Below are positions 11,601 through 26,100 of a stretch of DNA of 64,000 nucleotides, in pieces. Position numbers and translations under genes: made by a program. A model generated the notes under the pieces. That model was not told the DNA's origin. It did not search any database and saw only the letters and a program-made list of their open reading frames with translations. Positions within the stretch are counted from its first letter, which is position 1, and every line of letters starts with the position of its first letter. Source of the DNA: Siderastrea radians (Eukaryota > Cnidaria > Anthozoa > Scleractinia > Rhizangiidae); NCBI GenBank assembly GCA_964017195.1, contig OZ024887.1:63204811-63268810 (forward strand), written 5' to 3'.

Positions 11601-14600
11601 TGTGAATGGTAAAAGCAAGCGAGAAATGCCTACAAGGGTTATAGAGGTAGAAGCAAGTTGATAAAAATCGGTAACACACGGCTTCGCTCAAAATCTGCAG
11701 CTGATATGCTTGCTTATCAAACTGAATTTTCACAATAACCCAGTTAAAATCATCGGTGATAATTTATCTCAGTTTTGACATGTTTCTACATGCTTCCGGC
11801 TCATAAATGGAATTGTGTTTTAATGCTTTTCTGTGCCCATTGTATTTCTCTCTCGCTTTCGACGTGATGTCGGCTATAGTTGCCAGTTGGCGCTTCGACT
11901 TCCCGCCTTTGTTTTCTAGTAGCACGTATACTTTTAACCTCGGCCTTGAATTAATACGGCTAAAATGATTTCTACTCGCCCTGTAAATTGAATAAGCGTT
12001 TCCTTAATTTGTGCATTTTTAATATTCTCAGCGTTAAAATTTAATGGGGACGGTGTGCAAACATTATTCTCTGTTTTTATTTACAAGAGAATTTTTAAAA
12101 GCACATGTTTTAATAGAGAAAATATTGACTCTTAATTCAAAGAAATCTCAGCGTGAATTGAAAGTTTGCTTGATCATAAGTTAATCACTTCTTCTGAACA
12201 AAAGCGTTTAAAAATCACCTTCGGAAATAACTGCTTTAATATCCTCTGATGCATGACTAAACTGCTGGATGTCCGCGGGTTTTTTTAACATGAAAATAAA
12301 CAGCTTTTTCTTCAACTGAAGCCTAAATAAAAAGGGAAAAATCTAATAACTTTATCAGAACAAGGCAATTTAAGACTGCATCTTTTTCAATTTACAATTA
12401 ACTTAGTGGAGTTCCGGTCCATACAGTAAATTAAATGAACTGATAAGTAAATCGAAATTTCTATTGTAATTGAGATAGGCATTCAGAAAAATTCAAAGAA
12501 GTCAGTTCAATGGTTTGATTTGAGATGAAGCAACTTTCGTTAAAACGAAGAAAATTCAATTAGCTGTGAGCTTATGGGGTGTGATGATGAACATGTATTC
12601 ACCATGATTGAATTAACTTCTTTGTAATATCAACTAAATTTTTCTTATGTATTATTTAAAGCAGAGCAACTAATCTACGTTCTGCAGTTCAGGAGAAAAA
12701 AAAACTATGAAGAGGTGAATCCGTCACGGAATTGTAAGATACGGTCAACATGTAAAATCGACAATTATCTATCATTTAGAATTATTTGAAGTGCTTTTTA
12801 ACTATCTTAACGTTTATTCGCACGCGCCAATAACCTCATTTAATCCTTTTGAGAAGATTACTTATTGTACGGGTCTGAGCTGTTAATTAAAGTTGTACTA
12901 TTCGCAGCCAGTCAGTTTGTCTGCTTACCTTAAAAAAACAGCCTCCGATCCTTCATAAATATGTGTGATAAGTTTCGCTTGGTTAAATTCAGTTCAATGT
13001 TTCATATGTACGAGGAGAAGTTTTGTGAAAGACAACCGGATAGTTCCCCGGGGAGAAATCTCCGGCTTGTCAGCGAGTCCGGCGAAGTTCTAATGATGGA
13101 AAATGATTTCAATTTTGAAGTAGAGAAAATTAAAACAAAGTTATAAAAGATTAATCATTTACACTGATCTTTGTGCTAGAAGTAATTGTAACTGCTAATT
13201 GAACCCCTTAGTTCATTTATGGAAGCGAAAAGTATGATTTTGCCGCAAAAAACGTTTTTTTACTACTAAAATTTATTAGGAGATGTTCATTGGCGAACGA
13301 TATGAATCAGATGAGATCAAGGTCAAATTCTTCTTTATGACTGGCTTAACCGAAAGTTATTCAGGGCTCTTACTCATATTTCAGTACATGTATTCGAAGA
13401 GCGGGCTAAAGAAACTACTTATTCGTTATCATTTGACAAAGTCGGCAGGCTGCTGGCGTTGTTCCGCTTAACAGGTGAAAATCGACGGTGCAAACTTTCG
13501 TCCGGTCCCCGGTAGAGTAAATCTTCTGAGGAGCAACTTGCCCGCCTGCTTTTTGCCGTAAGTTCAGCTGTTAAACTTCACAACGGCGTTTAGTCTTCCT
13601 TATCACCACCGCTTATAACAAGCCATGTACATTTTCTTTTTAGTTATCCTTTTGCGGTTAAAATCGACGACTAAACATCCAAATACCAATTGTTCTGTCT
13701 GGCATTCTGCTCTCAATACGCACGGTCGGGTCAAATTGCCGCAATTTCTGAACTAGAATTTGTCTCAATGGCTTCAGTCGACGGTCAATTGCTTCATTCA
13801 CCATCAATAATACGGCGTGTCTGGGAGAGAAATGGTCCATTAAGTGCAGAAAATGCTTCCTAGATCACTAATCGTCAGCCCGCATACCGTACTTAAATTT
13901 CTTACCATGGAGGAATTTAAGTTTCAGGAAGGTCACTCTATTTCGCGATAGCTAGCTGCTTAGTATAATAAGTAAGATTTCAAAATGCATATTTCGTAGA
14001 GCCCTTAAGGTATACTTACAACCAAGAATAAGATGAAATTATCGATTCATAATTACCAGTTTTAAATTTAACCAAAGGCTTCTTTAAGATATTTAAAATG
14101 TTCTCTGGCAAGAGCTCTTCCACTGAATCCCGGAAATTAAAATCTGCCGACAAGGAATGGAAATGTTTTTTGCCTGAAATGAATTCAAAACTTAACGAAA
14201 AGAAGACAGGACGTACTCACACTTGTGGAAAAACTTTGATAATTTTTTCCCACTAACCTCAGCGGATCATTTTAGCGGCCTTACCCTTCCACGCTTGTTT
14301 TAACAGACTAGACTTAAAAAAAAGTGAAATAAAAAAGGAAAAAGGAAAATAATCTGTAGGATTGAAAACAAATGCATTGACAAAACAATAGCAAAAAACT
14401 GTCAGCATGAAAAAAAGGAAAACTATCATTAGAAATGAAAACAAATGAACGCCAAAAAAAATATGAGAGAAAGGTTTTACAGTCACAATTATCTGAAAAG
14501 CTAAAACCAGAGATGTTTATCGCATTTGTGTCGAAAGAGGTGGGCTAAACGAAGCTAAGGACATAGAGAAAATGCGTAAACATTAAGAACTCTTATTGTC

Positions 14601-17600
14601 TTAAAGGCAGAGTAAAGTCTTCTACAAATTTCTTTTAAAAACCTTACGTGATTGCACTATCCCATTTAGTCCATAGCTGAGTAGGAAAAAACAAATTGCT
14701 GACTTGAAAAAAAGAGAGAGTGATCACATGGAAGGTAACAAGTTTACCTTTTATGTTTTTCCATTGCTCTAGGAACGGAAAAGCTTAAAGGTTGGTGAAA
14801 ATAATTATGTTTATTGCTAAGGATAAATATCATGTAGAAATGTTCTTTTTACCTTAAGTAGAAGCAAAGCTATATGTCTTGAATGAAAATATTTTAATCT
14901 ACCTTCTTTCGTCTTTGTCACGTCTACTCAACTCGACGATATCATTTTAGGAATACTAGATACGTTGCGTTCATCAAACGAGAAAAAAGATGTTTTGGCA
15001 ACAGATATTAAAATCATGGACTTGCTTTTGCCTGAGCTATATTTAGAATATACGCCCTAATGTCCAAAAAAGTGCTCTAGCGGCTAGCCGCATCTTGAGT
15101 TTTCTTTTTCCGAATCTTGCGAAAAGAGCCGCAGAAAGTTAAAGCGAACTCTTAATTAGCAAAAAGCTGATTCAAACAAAAAAATAAGCCCTATGATAGT
15201 TTAAGATTATTTGCTCTATTTTACTCAAATGTTAATATTGTTCGCCCGCTTTGATCTTGATTAGAAAAAAAGTTTATTATTTAATAAGTATGACAACTAT
15301 AAAATTTGCTCACATTACGTGCAATCTTTCAAAGTCTCTTTTTGCAGGGTGTTAAATCCATCTGTGAAGGAAGAGTGAACAAAAGTGTCAAAGAAGCCAA
15401 TCTATATATGACGTTGCTAAAATGCCAGGAGAGATAGAATTTTAAGTTACTAATGTACTACATCTGTACGAAACAAGTCCTTTTAATTTAAAAATGTTTG
15501 CTGATTTAATTTGTATGTTATTGTTCACTTTAAGTAAATTTGTTGTTATCTTCCCTTACAAAAACTTAAGATGCCCGAAAGGAAAAAGGCTGGCAATAAT
15601 TGGTCTTAGCTGTACAATTTTTGACCATTTTCGCTTTTCTTCCTGTTTCAGTTCTAGTTCTAGTAGCAGATTTGTATTAAGTTCTTGACTTAACTTTCAA
15701 GTTTAGTCGACACCTTTATTTTTAATCGATTTAGTAATCGTTCAATTCACAGTTTGAGGCGATAAAGTTCTTTAAAGTGCAAGTCGTGCCAGAAGTACGG
15801 AATGTCTACGCTCTAAAGGAAATCGATTAAGATTTCGCTGATTTTGGTTCAATAATCTATCCATTTGTTGACATTGAAGCCAACACCCACGATTTAATAT
15901 CTGAACTAACACACTTGAGTAAACTTCGCTACTTCGTGTTTTGTATTTTTATTCATTTTTGCAATATATTTCTCGAGCAGACTCTGTTTTTTTGTTGAAT
16001 CTGAAAGTTATGCTTAAGTGCACGTTGTAAGCATTGGAGAGCAAATGTTCTCTGATATAAAAGAATCGAATTTAAGATAATTTTAGCCTGATGTAAAAAA
16101 ATATCGCCGGTTTATATTTTGTGGATGATAAACAAATTGAGCTTGGTTTTAATGGCAGATGGAAAAGGCTTTTAGCAGCTTAACGGACTCTACCATTATC
16201 TAATATAAGTCACGATTCACTACAATAAACAAAACAAGCCGAATCCACGCAAAAAGGGGCACATTTAAAAACGTCGAATTATCAATAAAATCTAAGACTG
16301 AAGAATCGCCTTTGACAATGGGCACACCCCATATAGTTATATCTGTACACTATTATATCTATTACTTCTCTCGTCAAAATTTCATGAATTTAACCGACAA
16401 AGGATTAATAAAGCAGTTCTGAATTCCTAAATAAAAGTCTTAAAGTGCTGCCAGCCAAAGCTATGAAAATTTCCGTTTGGCGGAGCTTTACTTTTGTTAG
16501 AATCTTAGTTAGAGTGGAGTAGTAATCATGACTTATAATGATTCATTACTGCAGAAAGGAAAACTAAACATGAGAGTTTCATTTAAGAGGATATGTGATT
16601 ACGACTTTAACATCACTGTGTTTTGAGAAGCTGTTATTGAACTACAATAAACATTCAATATATGAAAGGTAAACAACGAGCAATATCAATGGATTTGAGC
16701 TTTGCATAAAAGTTATAAAGGAAGCTTACGTGCACGATAAATGAAATTAAAGGTACCGGAATTCAAAATAACGGCGGGTTAGATGTACTTCTATTGAGTA
16801 ATTGAATTTTCTTTAAGGGAACATTTGTCTAAATAAGGATATGATAATGAAAAGCTTTTTGTGTGTTATTGACAATGTAATAAGCTTGGTGCGGGTCGAA
16901 CACTCTGTGATATGGATTATTAAGTGTGTTATCGACTTGCCTATATTAACCACCACTCGGCGGCAACCTTTTCAAAAAGCACTAAAAACAAAACTAGGAA
17001 ATAGAACCAAGTTCCGAGTGGGACAGTGGGCCTTTGATTGCAAAGTAACAATACGTATAATAGTATATAATAAGGAAACAACTTTGTGGGAGTCAAAGTA
17101 TTAAGACGTTAACACAACGTAAAGTCGAAGCCCAATCTTCTAGAATCAATCAAGCTGGCGAAAATCACGGACAACATAACATTGGAAAATCCCGTTTCCA
17201 AAGAAAGCATGGATCCTTTGAGGTAACCCTGGGTTTTTGCCTTGGCCCTTTTTGCAGTCATCTTAAAAAAAAGTGATTACACTTAATTATAAATTGACTT
17301 CTTGACGTAATGATTTTAGGCGTTGTTAATAATTTTAACTGCTGTTGAAACTAATCAAACTGCGAACGAAGCAAATTAAGTTTTTCCAAATTTGCTACTG
17401 TTCAGCTGAGGTCTCTTTTGCTCAGGTTGTGTTGAATGCTATTTCGTCAACTAAAAGTTTTTTAATGATGCGGTATAACTGAGCGATCAGCACACAGCTC
17501 AAATTTATCTTATTTTCATTAGACAACTATAAAATCCGTCCAACGATCAATATTTAAAGTGCGATAAAAGCTATGTTTGTTGTGTTAGTGCCACGCGCGT

Positions 17601-20600
17601 ACCGAGAGATAAGCGTTGTTTTTTTCGCTCTCTTTCAAAGCTTGAAAAATCCTATGAAACCGCTAAACCTGAAAAAAGAAAACCTTGTTTTGATAAGAAA
17701 GGTGTTTTAATTGTTTCAAGGTGTGGTTGCTTAAGCCGGTGTAATTTTCTTGCTTAAGAGTGCGAAAATCAAATTAAGTGAATTCTCTGAAGAGAACAAG
17801 GTATTGTAATTCTGTCATCGTCAATTCACAGATCCAGTTGAAACATTACACTGTACTATATTAATGCAACTTAAATCGTTTTCTGTGTGTGGCGTGTCTT
17901 TATTCCCTAGTTTTGTTTAGTTGAACATTCGCGACACTTTCCCTCAAAAATAACTCTGTTGTACTTCGATTATAAAATTCACTTATGAAGCTGTTTGTTA
18001 CCGTGTATCTAAGGCTCTTTTGGCAGCGGTTATTCTTAATTCGTAAGATTTTCTAAAGAAGAAAAGGTATAATAAAACAGTTACAAGTTTGTCGCTTTTT
18101 GATTGAGTATTAAACCTTATGGCTATATCATATACCGCTACTCGTCAGCGACTTTTCAGCCGTTCAATGTCATCTTGTATTTCTGCAGTTTAAGTTCTAA
18201 GTGATATATGTATTTTGCGATATCAACCGGCGTTTGACCTCAGTCAATTCGGACGGCTAATCAGCTAAGACATAATCCGCCCTTTTAGTGCAAACAGGAA
18301 TTGTTTGAAGTTCCCGTTTCTTCTTCCTGTAAAGTTCCCATCGTTCCAGCTTCCTATCGAGCATCACTTACCCGGACAGAGTATTCAGTTCGTCCGTTTT
18401 TCAACTCATTTCAGTTTTCCAGCTATCTCCTTAAGTGTAAGCGAAGTTTATACCGTTCTTGGTTTTTAAAAGGCTAACCATCTACTGACAGTTGATACAC
18501 CAGGTCACACTGAGATTTACACTAACTGACCACACCTTAAATTTCTCCGCGTTTAGCTCTTGAAGCTTTTCGCTCATATTTATTCAGACTCTCAAGTGAA
18601 TAAAAAGATGTGGAAAAAGCTGTTATTTTGAACATTGTTAACCTCGAACTTTTGCGTGCAGATAAACTCATTTTATTCACAGTGGCATCCCTCAGGTCGT
18701 ACATAGAGGGCAACTTAATTAGCTAAACGCTGATTTTGACAGTTTTATTTCAACCAATGAAACCTATATCCTATTAAATCGGGGAGTTTTTGATTACGGC
18801 AGTGCTTGTTAAATCCGGGGATAAGCTCCCAGGCGAAAACTGCATGGCCATTTGCATGAAACCTTCTGAGCAGTTCTCACATCAGGAGACTTATAAGATG
18901 AATTTTACCATTTTCTATTTTATTTTTGACCCTGACCAAAGACAGTACTAAACATCCAGAGCTTGAATCAGTGGCTATTCAGAGTGCTTGTTGCAGTCTG
19001 TGAATGAAATTTCTCTAAGCATGTATAGTGCTTTAAGCTTGAAAGCTACTCTGCAATAGTTTCATTAGAAGTTTTCTTCTTCATGAATTTTTAAGATTAA
19101 AATTTTGCTTAAGTAGTACCAGACCTCTGGCCCTTAAATGACAGTTCTGCGACACTGTTGAGTCCGGTCCGTTGGGGTCTGTCTCTACTGAAATAATACA
19201 AAATTATGCAAGACATGCAGGAGTTCATGAATGTCCAGGACATGCAAGGAGTCACGTCCATTTAAATTTTGCTTTTAGCAGCAGCTTCATCAGAAGTGTT
19301 TGTTTTCATGATTCAGTTCCCTCAAATTACTGCTCTGCCATGTTATTCTTTTATCAATTTATCATGACTATATCTGAACGCAAACGATACAATTCAGTGT
19401 AATTTAGCTTGTAACGGGAAATCTTTAGAGTTTCTGTCCATGCGAATCCATCTGTTGAAGACAAAGCAAACATGTGTACCAGAACAATTAAACTTTTTGC
19501 AGAAAAAAGCTTAATTAAAAGTACACTAGTATTACTCTACAACAAATATCCCTTCTGTAAGGAAACATTTTTTGTTAAGAGTATTTGTTTACACTAAGTG
19601 AAAAGAGTAATTAATGTTTTGGGTCGTTCTTTTTCATGTGTTTTCCTAAACTGTCCAGTCAGTGACTCTAGATTCCGAGCTTGCTGTTAAACACGTATTC
19701 CAAAACTCTACTTTTCATTCTATCTTCCCATTCGTGTGTCAATAACATCCACATTATGCCCACCAGCTTCTTCGTTTCTTATTTCACACGAATTTGTTTA
19801 CCTTAATCAAACTCCAGCTGCCAATGTTTGGTTTGGTTTTCAATTCTTGATTTTGACGATGAATTGGGCAAGACTCTTTTGTTCTTTCAATGACTTAAAC
19901 AAATAACTTGTTGGATATTTGCATTTTCCCTTTTTTTATTTCACTTGTTTCATTTTTTGTTCATTCGTTTAAAACGAGGCTTAAAGTAAGAGCTGCGACT
20001 TTCAGTTTATTCAGTTTCAATGTTTTTTGAAATCGTTGTTGAACTAGCGAAGGATGTTTAATTTCCCTCGGGCTTGGAAAGTGTCTACGCTCCGAAGCTT
20101 TCTATGCTAATGATTTAATTTCCTGTGCTTGTCTTCGGACAATAACTCCTTTACAAGTGCCTCTTTTGTCGAGAACAATGTGAAGCACTGAACCGGTTTG
20201 TAGTCACATGGATGATTTAAAAAATAGTAGAAACCTTAACTAAGACAGCTTTCGAATCCCCCAGCATCAGGAAAGCTTTATCTTTTTCTAATAACTATTT
20301 ACAATACGATCAGTTTACTCAATGAAACACTATCCCTAAGGAAACGTTTAAAGCCGTCTTCATGTCAACCACGCATCCAGATTTCCGAAGCGCTTAAAGT
20401 TGCCCTCTAGAAAACCACAATGGCGGTATATTCATAATATTTGAATTGTATAATGCTTCATTGTTTAAAAACCATTGAACTCTTGTGCGGTTTTAGTCAC
20501 AGGTACCGCCAAAAGCAGACTCATTAACGTCAAATATCTAAAACTAACACCACTGTTGTAGGGAGTGCGACATAGGGGAAGGAAATTTTTGAGATATTAT

Positions 20601-21871
20601 CTCCACTGAGGTTAGCAGATTGTTCCTAATTGCCTGGGTTATTAACATTGTTGTTAACTCGGTAAAACGTTTACCGCCTTATCGCGAATCAAAGCTTTCG
20701 GCAAATGGCAAACCTTAAAGGTTATTTCAAAGGACAGTCCACCGATAAGGTTTTGATACGTGGTAATTATGTAAAAAAGCGCCGGTACATAAACAGCGGC
20801 ACGTCACATTCGCTCGTATTAAACAATATGACGAAAAGATGGACATTCGAAAGGGAAAAATGCTCATTTTTTTTTAGTATTTCTTCTGGAGTGTTAGTTT
20901 ATACATTTCTTTCATTGCCGTTATTGGATTTCTTTTAAGCCGATTCCACAAAATATACTTGTTAACGAAACAAATCATGCCAGAAGATACTTTACGTAGC
21001 CATTTGTTGATTGAATTACAATTAAGAAATTAGTGTGTTTTTGGCAGTCAAAGCTCCCAACACAGAACCAAAAGTGAAGTTTATCTTTCGCTAACAGCGG
21101 GCTATTTATAACGCGACTCGACTGAAATACTGTCTGTAATGATAAACAAGAGAAAATATTTGGGTGTTAATCTGTACAATATTTTACCTTTGGGGAAAAC
21201 TCAGCGTTTTTGAAAATTCGTGTTTTTACAAACAAACCACACAAACACCTACGGCGGTTATTATTATGGATAAAATGCACGGTCAGCATTTTATGGTAAA
21301 TGTTTTATAGGCACAGAAATCTAAAGATTTCTTTGGTGACTCAATTTGTCGGCAAGATCACAGCAGCACCGCTTGCGCGTCAGTCAAATAAACTCCGACC
21401 AATGACTGTTGGGCTGCTCGAGATGTGTGCTTTGTTCATTCGACCCCTCCTTAAGCCAAGCTTTAAGATGCTTTTCGACTCATGATTTTTTTTTCTCGAT
21501 TCCGATCGTCACACATAACTCCATACACAGAAAGCGGTTTCATCTTTCACCAGAGCAATTATTCCAAAGTGGGTCTTTTCCCCTAAGTGCGCATTAGGTG
21601 CTAATCACTATCACAACTCATCGCCACTTGAGGCTGTCAAATCATTCAATTAATTTGGATGACAATTATGCGTGCACGCAGCAATCAAAACAAGCTCGTC
21701 GACCGACGGTGACTTCTATTGTACCGCCACACATCAGTTTAGTATTGACACCGAATTTAATCCACCCCCAATAGGGCTACCAAAGGTTTTGTAACTCCGT
21801 ACGCGTTTTGGTCGAAACGGCGTTCACCGACGCGCCACATACTACAAAGACACTGAGCAGTAGATAGCAGA
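5640..21871. other. Gene-free, transposon-poor region upstream of the NK1 gene
   Basis: I find no exon with a recognisable product, no tRNA-like box and no clear inverted-repeat element in most of this 16-kb AT-rich stretch. A possible diverged element lies at about 6184-6612. The open frames, the longest 130 aa at 7292-7684, look like chance frames. It may hold regulatory DNA for the homeobox gene, but that cannot be read from the sequence. Confidence 0.5.
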
Positions 21872-23198
<1,327 letters not shown>

Positions 23199-26100
23199 AT
23201 GATCTGAAGCATAAGACATCAAAGTTGCCTTGATATGAACAAAGACGAGAGAACTCCAGATGAACTTTGTACAGAGATGAGACGTATTTATGTCTAAAGT
23301 CATGCACAATTATATCGAAATGGAAGTTCCACGCAACTGTGGTTAGTGTGCCACGCTTCCGTCCCGGTTCCATCCATTATGAACGCTTTCTTCTCCAATG
23401 GAGTGAAGAAAATGATTTACGCTTTGGGAAAGATAAGGATTTATTAAGTCAGACGAACAGGAAAGTTTTAATGCATTTCGTTAACTACAAAAGGGCTTTT
23501 TAATATTTCTCTGTAATTTATAACCATTAATTTTAATAACTCAATATCCTTGCTATGGAACTTAGTTCGACATTTTTTTAGTCTTGGTGGTAAAGCCAAA
23601 TTTCTGCGATCTTTAGTTGAGTTTACGCAACAATGTTTTCCTCAAATAACTAGCGCCAGTTGTTTCGCATCGGAAACGCGAAAAAGGGAGCTATTGAAAT
23701 ACTGATATTTCTCGGATTTCTGAAGTGTAAATACTGTATAAAACCACATGTACAATAATGTCGGTCTCGAGGAGGCTTATCACTGTAATAAGAATGAATC
23801 TTGACTTTTACAGGGGGCGGAGTGTATGTTAACAGAAAAAAAAAGCAAAATTAACTCTTCCTATGTAGATTTTTCCAAAAAATGACCCAAAATAGGAAAA
23901 TATTCTGTCAATATCTGTTTAGAAATTTTGTCTCAGCACATTAAAAGGTCATTTTAATTCGGAATAATGCTTGTATTTGGGAGTATGGAAAGCTGCAATA
24001 ACATAACGCAAGCTTCGTTTATAATGTGTAGTTACGATCTCTAAACTTGAAAAGGGAACTGTATTTTTAGGCTTTATTATTATGGTTGAGCCTAACAAAG
24101 TCTTGGTTGGGTTGCCCGAAAATTTGTTTTGCTAATTGGCAAGAAATTTCTCTTTGAATAAAGCGCAGTGCCGCCTTCTTTGTAGATCCATTACGGCCCC
24201 ATTTAAAAACTCAGTTGGTAAACTAGCGAAATCATCGGGCCTAATTTTCTTGTTTTCTTCGCACAAAAAGACTTTATTTCTTAACAAATATTGAAATTCA
24301 CCACTTCCTGAAGTCGGCGTTGTTTGATCCAGTTGTGGAGCGGAAAAACCCACACTATGTAGTATGGTCTACGTGAAGACACCTGGTCGCTTGTTACACA
24401 AAATATCCTTCATTTTCAAAAGCAAGACCTTGACTTTTAAGCGTTGCCTCATTACGATATTTTCAAAACATGTTCTGTGAAGGCGTTTAGGGAATACTTG
24501 TTTTCAAATGTTACATTCATTTTGTGGACGTCCGGCTCTTCTATTCATACGCTGTCATTCATGACTTTTCGCTTCTCATAAGAATCACAGATAAGCTATT
24601 AAATCTCTTCAAGTTTATTAAACTAACCATTCAATGCGTATCGGTTTAAGTGAGCAAAATAGCCTCACTCATTATCATTGATCATTCTGTTAAATATAAC
24701 TGCTGGCATAAAAATAGAAGTAGGCTTTTACAAATAATGCCTAAATGTGCAAAAATTAAAATGCCAGTCAAGATTCGCCCTTGGCAAATTGCATTTATTA
24801 TGAATTGGGCTGGATAACGTAAGCAACCTCCCTATTGCTTGTTTAGAAATTTCTCGATTTGCTTTTTTCGGACTTTGAAAGGTATGTTCGAGTGAAAAGC
24901 ACATGGACTGACAACGATTCTTTGTTCCACTGCATGAAAATGGTGGCTTGTCATATTGTAGTTTGTAAATCAGTGAACCTCAAAAATGATATGTCAAAAG
25001 AAAATTCAGTGAAAGTCATTGAATATTTGGTGCTTCAAGTAACTGTAAAACGATGTTATTTTACTGATGTATTTCATGAGCAAAATGCGGGAACTGATCG
25101 AGGAACTGACCCTCGTTGCCACCAGTTTCGCCTACGAACCAAGCTGACTAAGTGTGTACTTTAAAACACCCGTTAGTGCGGTTTAAGCCTTTACTGTTTT
25201 TTTCCTTACTTGAACTTAAACCTTTGTGGATATATCAAAGATTTTTCTAATAAATTCGTTGGTAACTAAACAAGGAAAGCCGATTTCAAAAGACAAGTTG
25301 GAAACAAATAAGCAAGATGTTATCTTATTCTAAAGCCTGAAGCAAAGACGCTCACTTTGCGGTCCAAACGGTTGGTTGTGGTGGCGCCGAGGGAGGAGAT
25401 GTTAGCCTTTTTTTAATGACTTCTTACCTAAAGGAAAGGTATTCTTATTTTTTTCTCGTGTCGTTTAGAAAATATCCCTTAAAAGCCATGAACTATTGGC
25501 ATGTATTTGGGAAGGACAAGGGCGGAAACGTGACCAAAGGACTTTACACTGGTGGAACTGTAAGCAGAACTCAAAGGGTAATTTTGTCATCATGAAGGCA
25601 AACAAATGAAGTCCCATGACGCGCTGTTCACTTCAAAGGAAAATAGCCGCTTTATAAATGAAAGTAGTGTCTGCAAATGCAAACATTTGAAACTGAAAGG
25701 GAGAGATCGTTCTAGGCTTACAGCTGACCTACGATGCTGTAGATAAGGCGATGTTGAAAAGATCGAGAGAGTTTGTCTCAGTTTTAAAGGTAACGGATCG
25801 AAATATGGTTTTGAGGATCAACAGGACTAAACAGGCTATGTAAGTGTAAGAGTGTTGACTTTTTCTGAAACTTAATTCTTGTATAGAATGCTAAACCGGT
25901 AATCAGTTACAGTAACCGAAAAACCTTAAACTGAACTTCGAGTACACCTCCTTGATGTTTGTTTCTTTCACTCGATTAAAGAGTGATTAAAGCGGGTAAA
26001 GACATGTTGTAGATTCTGGTAGCTTCACTGATGTCTGTTTTGAACTGCCTGTTCTCTGTTCATGATTGAAAAAGCTTTAGTTCAACAATTTCTCAACATG